The translations under genes and the position numbers were made by a program. Below are positions 22,532-34,623 of a DNA stretch of 64,000 nt, one piece after another; position 1 is the stretch's first letter, and every line of letters starts with the position of its first letter. The stretch covers positions 26,136,027-26,200,026 of the forward strand of contig CM035170.1 of the NCBI GenBank assembly GCA_020205615.1, in the 5' to 3' direction. The stretch is from Panax quinquefolius (taxonomy: Eukaryota; Streptophyta; Magnoliopsida; Apiales; Araliaceae). The notes below the pieces were generated by a model that was given only the letters and a program-made list of their open reading frames with translations, was not told where the DNA came from and ran no database searches.

Positions 22532-25250
22532 TGACGCCCCCAAAATTAGGTATACATCACCCATCTTGGGTCGCCACTTACATGGTACAGAATTCAAATA
22601 CAACTTACTAATAATACAGCTGTCGTGTAAAATACGACAAAACATATGTTGTTAGTTTTAATACAAATATTGTCATCTAGACAATATCCACACTCAATGG
22701 AGTTCTCATTACATTTATTATTACACTATTTCACAGAATAGTGAGGACTACTAATGCACCATCTAGGACTATCACTCTGTTCCTAGACTAGCCCCAACTA
22801 CGTTCTCATTTCCTAAAGAGAACAGTGAAAGAAAGGGTGAGCTCAACTAGCCCAGTAAGAAATATTATGACTAAGATAATGCAGAATAAATTATCATTAG
22901 CCTTCAACAGTGTTAAACTGATAAAATACAACAAACATCAAGTTTAAGCTGCGGAACAAGCAATCCATTAAAAGAGTCAAGTAGAGAATAAAATCTACTA
23001 TCTTCTATGATTTAAAAGGTTTTTCATGACTTTTATCGCTGAGACTCAGCTTAATAAATAATCCACATCATCGAATCACCCCTGCACTACGGCCAACGAT
23101 ATTCTTTAGTATCACGACCATGAATTATCTATGCACTACGGCTAAAGATAATCATGTTTTCATCAACGGCCTGATCATGCCATAAAACAATTCATCTTTG
23201 CACTACGGCCAAAGAGAATCCATAGCCATAATCATACCAAAAATTTTCCATCAATGCACTACGGGCCAATGAGGACTTTTTCCCACATCATTTGTAACAT
23301 TACGGTCATGATTACACCGAATAATCCCTGGTCATGATCATACCAAGTCCATCTATGCACTACAGGCCACAGATGACTTTCAACAAAATATAAACATGAG
23401 GATGATGACAATGATATAAGAATTCAATAAAACAAGTTGAAGAATTAATTTATCTAGGAAATGATAATGTCCAAATTGTCAACATGATACTGCTTTGTAA
23501 AGTAAAATTCAAGAATGCTCAAAAGAATATTTCCATGAAAAGATACTGGATGAAGCGCAAATATTTAGGATATTCCACTAATTTCATGGAGTATAGAAGT
23601 CAAAGTTTTAACCAACTGAGTATAATAAAGAATGGAATAACAAAAGAAATCACCATGCATGCGGTATACCGGAGCATAGACAAGGTTATTCAACAGAATA
23701 ATAAATAACGAAACCAGTCCAGAAAGCACTAACAGGAACGTAATAATAAATAACGGCAGTACGGTAAAGAAACGACGAGGATATTCCAACGAGAATAATA
23801 ATAAATAAGCGGAACCCGGTCCACGTCCGACGTAAAACATATGAATGGAATAGGATATTAAGCAGAATAATAATAAAGATGAAATAATAGAAGAATGTCA
23901 CCAAATATAGGGTAGCTTCGCGCTATCTGGTTATTCTAGCGGAATAATAATAAAGAATGGAATAATGTAAGTTCTCTTCATGAATACAAAAGAAATAATA
24001 ACCCTTACTTACGGTACAACATATAATATTCCCTATTAGTAATAAAGAAGAGTATTGAAACTTGTAGTAGGCGATGATATGATATCGAAGAAAACTTGTA
24101 CTACGCTCAAAGCTTTCTTAAACTCTAAAGAAATACGCGCCAAGATTATAGAAGAAGAACTTTCTCTATAGTTTTCTCTCTAGAGTTTCAAATGAATTGT
24201 AAGATATAATGAAAGAATGAGCTTCTATTTATAGAAGAATGGAATGAATAGTAACCAACCCATGAACGGTCCAGATTGATTTACTTTAATCGGACGGTCC
24301 ATATTTAAAGCAAAATTTTTTAAATAAAATATAATATATTCTATTTTATATAAAAAGATTTTAACTATGCAAACACTATGCATAATAAAATATAATATAT
24401 TCTATTTATAGAATAACTTTAATAAAGTATTACATTATATATAAAAAGATTTTACTATGCAAAACACTATGCACAATAGAATATAATATATTCTATTTAT
24501 AGAATAACTTTATAAAAGTATTTTGTATTATATAAAAAGATTTTACTATGCAAAACACTATGCATAATAGAATATAATATATTCTATTTATAAATTAACT
24601 TTATAAAAGTATTCTGTTTTATATAAAAAGATTTTCTGTTATAATTTCAACCAACGGTCTGAAAAATTAGTACATCTCTTCATGGAATAATATTGTACCC
24701 AAAAATAATTTGGACCGAAAAAAAATATATTTTTCGGGTGAATAGTACCCCGTGAATAGTACTTCGGGAATAGTATCCTGTGAATAGTACCCTGACACAA
24801 AAAGTGTCCCAAATACCCGAGTGAAGAATACTAGAGTGAATAGTAATCGGGTGAATAGTAACCCGTGAATAGTAATTCATAAATAGTACTCCGACACGAA
24901 AAATGCTCCAAATACCCGAGTGAACAATATTTGGGTGAATAGTAATTTAGTAAATAGTAACTCGCGAATAGTACTCTGACACAATAAGTGGCCCAAGTTC
25001 CCGAGTGAATAATATTCAGGTGAATAGTAACCCATGAATAGTAACTCGTGAATAGTACTCCGACACAAAAAGTTCCCCAAATACTCGAGTGAACAATACT
25101 AAAGTAAATAGTAACCGTGTATTTTATGACTACTTGTCTACTTTGAAAAATTTTCACATATCACTCTTAACTTTAAACTTTTATCAATTTAACTATTTAC
25201 CAAAATAGAAAAATTGAATAATTTTATTTCATAAAATTCGGGGTCTCACA
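22532..25250 (-). mobile_element. Concatemer LTR 3
   Basis: 2719 bp, with intact TGACGCCCCC and GGGGTCTCACA ends. TATA box 24225-24234 (minus). Four subrepeat units at 24325-24640 make it longer than LTR 2. GTGAATAGTA cluster 24736-25114. It lacks the 25-bp insertion that marks LTRs 4-7. Confidence 0.9.
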
Positions 25251-25597
25251 ATCTCCCCTCCTTATGAAATTTCGCCCTCGAAATTTACGTACGTACCTGG
25301 TATTCGAAGAGATGAGAATACCTTGCTTTCTTTTCGGATTATACCTTCTCGGTTATTTCTTCTCTATCATGATTTTCCATTTCTCATCTCCTGTATTTCA
25401 AATATCATTCTAAAATATAGTTTCAAAATAAGGGTTAATTGACATAACACATAATACCCCAATATTACAATCGACCAATTAAATAACAAATAAACTTAGG
25501 TAGGTCATACTAGTGAAGGAATTCCCGTCTCTCACCCTCCTAGTTCTTGTCTCAAATCTCGGCCAGGATCGTATATCCTAAGCTTTGATACTAACTA
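25251..25597 (-). mobile_element. Concatemer interior 3 (347 bp)
   Basis: Primer-binding site TTAGTATCAAAGCTTAGG (one base different from the others) beside LTR 4; polypurine tract AAGGAGGGGAGAT beside LTR 3; pol-tail remnant between. No coding capacity. Confidence 0.88.
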
Positions 25598-28295
25598 TGA
25601 CGCCCCCAAAATTAGGTATACATCACCCATCTTGGGTCGCCAGATACATGGTACGTAATTCAAATACAAACTTACTAATAATACAAATTGCCGTGTAAAA
25701 ATAATTAAAAACATATGTTGTGAGTTTTAATACAAATATTGTCATCTAGACAATATCCACACTCAATGGAGTTCTCATTACATTTATTATTACACTATTT
25801 TCATAGAATAGTGAGGACTACTAATGCACCATCTAGGACTATCACTCTTGTTCCTCGACTAGCCCCCAACTACGTTCTCATTTCCTGAAGAGAACAGTGA
25901 AAGAAAGGGTGAGCTCAACTAGCCCAGTAAGAAATATTATGACTAAGATAATGCAGAATAAATTATCATTAGCCTTCAATAGTGTTAAACTGATAAAATA
26001 TAATAAACATCAAGTTTAACTGCAGCGGAACAAGCAATCCATTAAAAGAGTCAAGTAGAGAATAAAATCTACTATCTTCTATGATTTAAAAGGTTTTTCA
26101 TGACTTTTATCGCTGGGACTCAGCTTAATAAATAATCCACATCATCGAATCACCCCTGCACTACGGCCAAGGATATTCTTTAGTATCACGACCATGAATT
26201 ATCCATGCACTACGGCTAAAGATAATCATGTTTTCATCAACAGTCTGATCATGCCATAAAATAATTCATCTTTGCACACTACTACCAAAGAGAATCCATA
26301 GCCATAATCATACCAAAAATTGTCCATCAATGCACTACGGGCCAATGAGGACTTTTTCCACATCATTTGTAACATTACGGTCATGATTACACCGAATAAT
26401 CCCTGGTCATAATCATACCAAGTCCATCTATGCTACTATGTGCCAAAGATGACTTTCAACAAAATATAAACATGAGGATGATGACAATGATATAAGAATT
26501 CAATAAAACAAGTTGAAGAATTAATTTATCTAGGAAATGATAATGTCCAAATTGTCAACATGATACTGCTTTGTAGAGTAAAATTCAAGAATGCTCAGAA
26601 GAATATTTCCATGAAAAGATACTAGATGAAGCGTAAATATTAGGATATTCCACTAATTTCATGGAGTATATAGAAGTCAAAGTTTTAACCAATTGAGTAT
26701 AATAAAGAATGGAATAACAAAAGAAATCACCATGCATGCGATGTAAGTTATTCCAGGCAGTAGTTATTCCAAATAATAAATAATAATAAATAATAGAACG
26801 TAGAAACGCACGTAAAACGAGCATGGGATATTCCAAAGAATAATAATAATAAAGGAACCAGTCCTATGAAAACGCATGCACGTGATAAGTAAATGCATGA
26901 CATGGATATTCCAACAGAATAATAATAAAGATGGAATAATAGAAGAATGTCACCAAGTTTAGGGTAGCCCGCGTATACTGGTTATTCTAGTAGAATAATA
27001 AAGAATGGAATAACAGAAGTTCTCTTCATGAATACAAAGAAATAATAACCCTTACGTAAAAGAATAATATTCCCTATTTACCGTAAAAGAAGAGTATTTC
27101 GACTTGTAGGGCGATGATATACTCGAAGAAAACTTGTACTACGCCTCAAAGCTTTCTTAAACTCTAAAGAAATACGCCAAGATTATAGAAGAAGAACTCT
27201 CTCTATAGTTTCTCTCTAAAGTTTCAAATTGAATTCGTAAGAAATAATGAAAGAATGAGCTTCTATTTATAGAAGAATGGAATGAATAATAACCAACCCA
27301 TGAATGGTCCAGATTGATTTACTTTAATCGGACGGTCCATATTTAAAAGCAAAATCTTTTAAATAAAATAATAATATATTCTATTTTATTATAAAAAGAT
27401 TTTACATGCAAACATATATGCAAGCATTATGCAAACACTATGCATAATAAAATATAATATATTCTATTTATAGAATAACTTTAATAAAGTAAAGTTTTAT
27501 ATAAAAAGATTTTACTATAAAATAAGCACAATAGAATATAATATATTCTATTTATGAATAACACTTTATATATAAAAATTTTACTACATAATAGAATATA
27601 ATATATTCTATTTATAGAATAACTTTATAAAAGTATTACTTTTTTATATAAAAGCTTTTCATTATAATTTCAACCAACTATTCGAAAAATTAGTACATCT
27701 CTTCATGGAATAATATTGTACCCAAAAATAATTTGGACTAAAAGAAATATATTTTTCGGATGAATAGTACCCCGTGAATAGTACTTCGGGAATAGTACCC
27801 TGTGAATAGTACCCTGACACAAAAAGTGTCCCAAATACCCGAGTGAAGAATACTAGAGTGAATAGTAATCGGGTGAATAGTAACCCGTGAATAGTAATTC
27901 ATGAATATTACTCCGACACGAAAAATGCTCCAACTACCCGAGTGAACAATATTTAGGTGAATAGTAATTTATTAAATAGTAACTCGTGAATAGTACTCAT
28001 GAATAGTACTCGACACAAAAAGTGGCCCAAATTCTAAGTGAATAATATTCGTGAATAGTAAATTAGGTGAATAACCCATGAATAGTAACTCGTGAATAGT
28101 ACTCTGACACAAAAAGTTTCCCAAATACTCGAGTGAATAATACTAAAGTAAATAGTAACCAGGTATTTTATGACAACTTGTGTACTTTGAAAATTTTTCA
28201 CATATCACTCTTAACTTTAAACTTTTATCAATTTAACTATTAACCAAAATAGAAAAAATTGAATACTTTTATTTCATAAAATTCGGGGTCTCACA
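25598..28295 (-). mobile_element. Concatemer LTR 4
   Basis: 2698 bp. TATA box 27263-27272 (minus); subrepeats 27365-27660; GTGAATAGTA cluster 27757-28160. It is the first LTR with the extra GCAAGCATTATGCAAAC segment (about 27420) and with GACAACTTGT near the U3 start, both shared by LTRs 5-7. Confidence 0.9.
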
Positions 28296-28640
28296 ATCTC
28301 CCCTCCTTATGAAATTTCGCCCTCGAAATTTACGTACGTACCTGATATTCGAAGAGATGAGAATACCTTGCTTTCTTTTCGGATTATACCTTCCTCGGTA
28401 ATTTTCTCTATCATGATTTTCCATTTCTCATCTCCTGTATTTCAAATATCATTCTAGAATATAGTTTCAAAATAAGGGTTAATTGACATACCACATAATA
28501 CCCCTATATTCTGATCGACCAATTAAATAACAAATAAACTTAGGTAGGTCATACTAGCGAAGGAATTTCCCGTCTCTCCCCTCCTAGTTCTTGTCTCACA
28601 TCTCAGCTGAGGATCATATCCTAAGCTTTGATACCAACTA
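28296..28640 (-). mobile_element. Concatemer interior 4 (345 bp)
   Basis: Primer-binding site, leader, pol-tail remnant and polypurine tract in the same order. The word CTCGGTAATTTTCTC groups it with interior 5. Confidence 0.88.
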
Positions 28641-31350
28641 TGACGCCCCCAAAATTAGGTATACATCACCCATCTTGGGTCGCTAGACTTACATGGTATG
28701 TAATTCAAATACAAACTAATAATAAAACGTATTGTGTAAAATACGACCAAAACATATGTTGTGAGTTTTAATACAAATATTGTCATCTAGACAATATCCA
28801 CACTCAATGGAGTTCTCATTACATTTATTATTACACTATTTCACAGAATAGTGAGGACTACTAATGCACCATCTAGGACTATCACTCTGTTCCTCGACTA
28901 GCCCCAACTACGTTCTCATTTCCTAAAGAGAACAGTGAAAGAAAGGGTGAGCTCAACTAGCCCAGTAAGAAATATTATGACTAAGATAATGCAGAATAAA
29001 TTATCATTAGCCTTCAAACAAGTGTTAAACCGATAAAATATAACAAACATCAAGTTTAACTGCTGTGTTGGAACAAGCAATCCATTAAAAGAGTCAAGTA
29101 GAGAATAAAATCTACTATCTTCTATGATTTAGAAGGTTTTTCATGACTTTTATCATTTGAGACTCGAATTTTAATAAATAATCCACATCATCGAATCACC
29201 CCACTCACTACTGGCCAAGGATATTCTTTAGTATCACGACCATGAATTATCCATGCACTACTGGCTTAAAGATAATCATGGTTTCATCAACTACCCCCGA
29301 TCATGCCATAAAATAATTCATCTTTGCACACGGCCAAAGAGAATCCATAGCCATAATCATACCAAAAATTGTCCATCAATGCACTACGGGCCAATGAGGA
29401 CTTTTTTTCCACATCATTTGTAACATTACTACCATGATTACAACCGAATAATCCTCGGTCATAATCATACCAAGTCCATCTATGCACTATGAGCCAAAGA
29501 TGACTTTCAACAAAATATAAACATGAGGATGATGACAATGATATAAGAATTCAATAAAACAAGTTGAAGAATTAATTTATCTAGGAAATGATAATGTCCA
29601 AATTGTCAACATGATACCGCTTTGTAAAGTAAAATTCAAGAATGCTCGAAAAGAATATTTCCATGAAAAGATCTTTGGATGAAGTGCAAATATCAAGGAT
29701 ATTCCACTAATTTCATGGAGTATAGAAGTCAAAGTTTTAACCAACCGAGTATAATAAAGAATGGAATAACAAAAGAAATCAGAAATTTCCCAGTTATTCT
29801 AATGTAATAATAAATAACGGAACCGCATAAACGCGTGCAAGAGCGAGGATATTCAACAATAAATAATAATAAAATGACGGAACTAGGTCCGACGTAAAAC
29901 AAATAAGAATGCATGTGATATTCGACGATATTAATAATAATAAAGATGGAATAATAGAAGAATGTCACCAAGTATAGGGTAATCACAAAGAGTTATCGGT
30001 TATTCTAAAGTAATAATAATAATGGAATAATGTAAGTTCTCTTCATTGAATAAAAAGAAATAATAACCCTTACAAATAATACAACAAATAATATTCCCTA
30101 CCGTAAAAGAAGAGTATTCCGACTTGTAGGGCGATGATATACTCGAAGAAAACTTGTACTACGCTCAAAGCTTTCTTAAACTCTAAAGAAATACGCTCAA
30201 GATTATAGAAGAAGAACTCTCTCTATAGTTTCTCTCTCTAGAGTTTCAGTGAATTCGTAAGAAATAATGAAAGAATGAGCTTCTATTTATAGAAGAATGG
30301 AATGAATAGTAACCAACCCATGAACGGTCCAGATTGATTTACTTTAATCGGACGGTCCATATTTAAAGCAAAATCTTTTAAATAAAATATAATATATTCT
30401 ATTTTATATAAAAAGATTTTTACTATGCAAACACTATGCAGGCACTATGCAAACACTATGCATAATAAAATATAATATATTCTATTTATAGAATAACTTT
30501 AATAAAGTATTCTATTTTATATAAAAAGATTTTACTATGCAAAACACTATGCACAATAGAATATAATATATTCTATTTATAGAATAACTTTATAAAAGTA
30601 TTCTATTTTATATAAAAAGATTTTACTATGCAAAACACTATGCATAATAGAATATAATATATTCTATTTATAGAATAACTTTATAAAAGTATTATTTTAT
30701 ATAAAAAGATTTTACATTATAATTTCAACCAACTATGAAAAATTAGTACATCTCTTCATGGAATAATATTGTACCCAAAAATAATTTGGACCGAAAAGAA
30801 ATATATTTTTCGGGTGAATAGTACCCCGTGAATAGTACTTCGGGAATAGTACCCTGTGAATAGTACCCCGACACAAAAAGTGTCCCAAAAATACCTTGAG
30901 TGAAGAATACTAGAGTGAATAGTAATGGGTGAATAGTAACCCGTGAATAGTAATTAATGAATAGTACTTGACACTAAAAAATGCTCAAAATAAAAAAGTG
31001 AACAATATTTGGGTGAATAGTAATTTAGTAAATAAGAACTCGTGAATAGTAACTGGTGAATAGTACCGACACAAAAAGTGTCCCCAAACCCGAGTGAATA
31101 ATATAGAGTGAATAGAATACCCAGTGAATAGTAACTCGTGAATATAAGTGAATAGTACACACAAAAAAGTTCCCCAAATACTCGAGTGAACAATACTAAA
31201 GTAAATAGTATTCTTAGGGTATTTTATGACAACTTGTCTACTTTGAAAAATTTTCACATATCACCCTTAACTTTAAACTTTTATCAATTTAACTATTTAC
31301 CAAAATAGAAAAATTGAATACTTTTATTTCATAAAATTCGGGGTCTCACA
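28641..31350 (-). mobile_element. Concatemer LTR 5
   Basis: 2710 bp, intact ends. TATA box 30283-30292 (minus); subrepeats 30385-30715 with the LTR 4-7 marker insertion at about 30436; GTGAATAGTA cluster 30814-31213. Confidence 0.9.
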
Positions 31351-31697
31351 ATCTCCCCTCCTTATGAAATTTAGCCCTCGAAATTTATGTATGTACTGAT
31401 ATTATTCAAGAGATGAGAATACCTTGCTTTTTTTAGGATTATACCTTCCTCCTGTTATTTTCTCTCTATCATGATTTTCCATTTCTCATCTCCTGTATTT
31501 CAAATATCATTCTAGAATATAGTTTCAAAATAAGGGTTAATTGACATACCACATAATACCCCTATATTCTGACCGACCAATTAAATAACAAATAAACTTA
31601 GGTAGGTCATACTAGTGAAGGAATTTCTGCTCTCACCCTCCTAGTTCTTGTCTCACATCTCACCAGGATCATATCCCTAAGCTTTGATACCAACTCA
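31351..31697 (-). mobile_element. Concatemer interior 5 (347 bp)
   Basis: Same plan as the other interiors, with local changes near 31372-31460. Primer-binding site next to LTR 6, polypurine tract next to LTR 5. Confidence 0.88.
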
Positions 31698-34275
31698 TGA
31701 CGCCCCCAAAATTAGGTATACATCACCCATCTTGGGTCGCCAGATACATGGTACAGAATTCAAATACAAACTAATAATACAGTTGTCGTGTACAATACGA
31801 CTAAACATATGCTGTGAGTTTTAATACAAATATTGTCATCTAGACAATATCCACACTCAATGGAGTTCTCATTACATTTATTATTACACTATTTCACAGA
31901 ATAGTGAGGACTACTAATGCACCATCTAGGACTATCACTGTTCCTCGACTAGTCCCCCAACCACGTTCTCATTTCTAAAGAGAACAAAGTGAAAGAAAGG
32001 GTGAGCTCAACTAGCCCAAGAAGAAATATTATGACTAAGATAATGCGTAATAAATTATCATTAGCCTTCAACATAGTGTTAAACCGATAAAATATAATAA
32101 ACATCAAGTTTAATGCGCAATGAACAAGCAATCCATTAAAAGAGTCAAGTAGAGAATAAAATCTACTATCTTCTATGATTTAAAAGGTTTTTCATGACTT
32201 TTATCGCTGAGACTCAGCTTAATAAATAATCCACATCATCGAATCACCCCTGCACTACGGCCAACGATATTCTTTAGTATCACGACCATGAATTATCTAT
32301 GCACTACGGCTAAAGATAATCATGTTTTCATCAACATCCGATCATGCCATAAAACAATTCATCTTTGCACTACGGCCAAAGAGAATCCATAGCCATAATC
32401 ATACCAAAAATTGTCCATCAATGCACTACGGGCCAATGAGGACTTTTTCCACATCATTTGTAACATTACGGTCATGATTACACCGAATAATCCCTGGTCA
32501 TAATCATACCAAGTCCATCTATGCACTCATGTGCCAAGATGACTTTCAACAAAATATAAACATGAGGATGATGACAATGATATAAGAATTCAATAAAAAA
32601 AGTTGAAGAATTAATTTATCTAGGAAATGATAATGTCCAAATTGTCAACATGATACTGCTTTGTAAAGTAAAATTAAAGAATGCTCAAAAGAATATTTCC
32701 ATGAAAAGATACTAGATGAAGCGTTAAATATCAAGGATATTCCACAAATTTCATGGAGTATAGAAGTCAAAGTTTTAACCAACCGAGTATAATAAAGAAT
32801 GGAATAACAAAAGAAATCACCATGCATGCGTATAGATTTCAGAGAATAATAGTTATTCAAAAGTAATAATAAATAACGGAACCTGTGTTCCAATGAAAAT
32901 GTAATAAACGGGAATTCCAAAAGAATAATAATAAAGACGGAACCAGTCCGTAAATAAAATGCATGCATGTGATATTTCCAATAATACGGTTATTAATAAT
33001 AATAAAGATGGAATAATAAAGAATGTCACCAAGTTTAACAAAAGTTATTCTAGTAGAATAATAAAGAATGGAATAATAAGTGTCTCTTCCATGAATACAA
33101 AAGAAATAATAACCCTACGTACAACAAATAATATTCCCTCACCGTAAAAGAAGAGTATTCGACTTGTAGTAGGCGATGATATACTCGAAGAAAACTTGTA
33201 CTACGCTCAAAGCTTTCTTAAACTCTAAAGAAATACGCCAAGATTATAGAAGAAGAACTCTCTATAGTTTTCTCTAAAGTTTCAAAGTTGAATTCGTAAG
33301 AAATAATGAAAGAATGAGCTTCTATTTATAGAAGAATGGAATGAATAAGTAACCAACCCATGAATGGTCCGTATTGATTTACTTTAATCGGACTATCCAT
33401 ATTTAAAGCAAAATCTTTTAAATAAAATATAATATATTCTATTTTATTTAAAAAGATTTTTACTATGCAAACACTATGCAAGCACTATGCAAACATTATG
33501 CATAATAAAATATAATATATTCTATTTATAGAATAACTTTAATAAAGTATTATGTTTTATATAAAAGATTTTACTATGCAAAACACTATGCATAATAGAA
33601 TATAATATATTCTATTTATAGAATAACTTTATAAAAGTATTCATTTTATATAAAAGCTTTTTTTATAATTTAACCAACTAGAATATAAAATTATATATAT
33701 CTCTTCATATAAAAGAATAATATTATAAAAAAAATAATTTGATATAAAAAAATATATTTTTTTGGATGAATAATTTGAAATAGTATAACTAGGAATAGTA
33801 CCACAATGAATACACACGACTCAAAAATGTCCCAAATAATAGTGAAGAATACTAGAGTGAATAGTAATGGGTGAATAGAAATGAATAGTAATTCATGAAT
33901 ATACTGAATAAAAAATGCTCCAACTACCCGAGTGAACAATATTTAGGTGAATAGTAATTTAGTAAATAGTAAAGTCGTGAATAGTATCAAGACACACAAT
34001 AAGTATCCCAAATATTCGAGTGAATAATATTAGAGTGAATAGTAATTTGAATGAATAGTAACTCGTGAATAGTACTGAATACACATTAACGAAAAGTTCC
34101 CTAAATACTCGAGTGAACAATCCTAAAGTAAATAGTAAACTGTGTATTTTATGACAACTTGTCTACTTTGAAAAATTTTCACATATCACTCTTAACTTTA
34201 AACTTTTATCAATTTAACTATTAACCAAAATAGAAAAAATTGAATAATTTTTTTTCATAAAATTCGGGGTCTCAC
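31698..34275 (-). mobile_element. Concatemer LTR 6
   Basis: 2578 bp. TATA box 33322-33331 (minus); subrepeats 33423-33665 with the marker insertion at about 33477; GTGAATAGTA cluster 33773-34138. Within 33675-33905 many words that contain G or C in the other copies are replaced by AT-rich words while neighbouring AT-rich sequence is unchanged. Confidence 0.88.
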
Positions 34276-34623
34276 AATCTCCCCTCCTTAGGAAATTTCA
34301 CCCTCGAAATTTACGACGTACTGAGTATTCGAAAGAGATGAGAATACCTTGCTTTCTTTTTGATTATACCTTCCTCGGTTATTTCTTCTCTATCATGATT
34401 TTCCATTTCTCATCTCCTGTATTTCAAATATCATTCTAAAATATAGTTTCAAAATAAGGGTTAATTGACATAACACATAATACCCCTATATTCTGGCCGA
34501 CCAATTAAATAACAAATAAACTTAGGTAGGTCATACTAGTGAAGGAATTCCCCGTCTCACCCCTCCTAGTTCTTGTCTCACATCTCAGCCAGGGATCATA
34601 TCCCTAAGCTTTGATACCAACTA
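34276..34623 (-). mobile_element. Concatemer interior 6 (348 bp)
   Basis: Last interior of the array: primer-binding site TTGGTATCAAAGCTTAGG beside LTR 7, leader, pol-tail remnant, and a polypurine tract reading AAGGAGGGGAGAT beside LTR 6. Confidence 0.88.
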
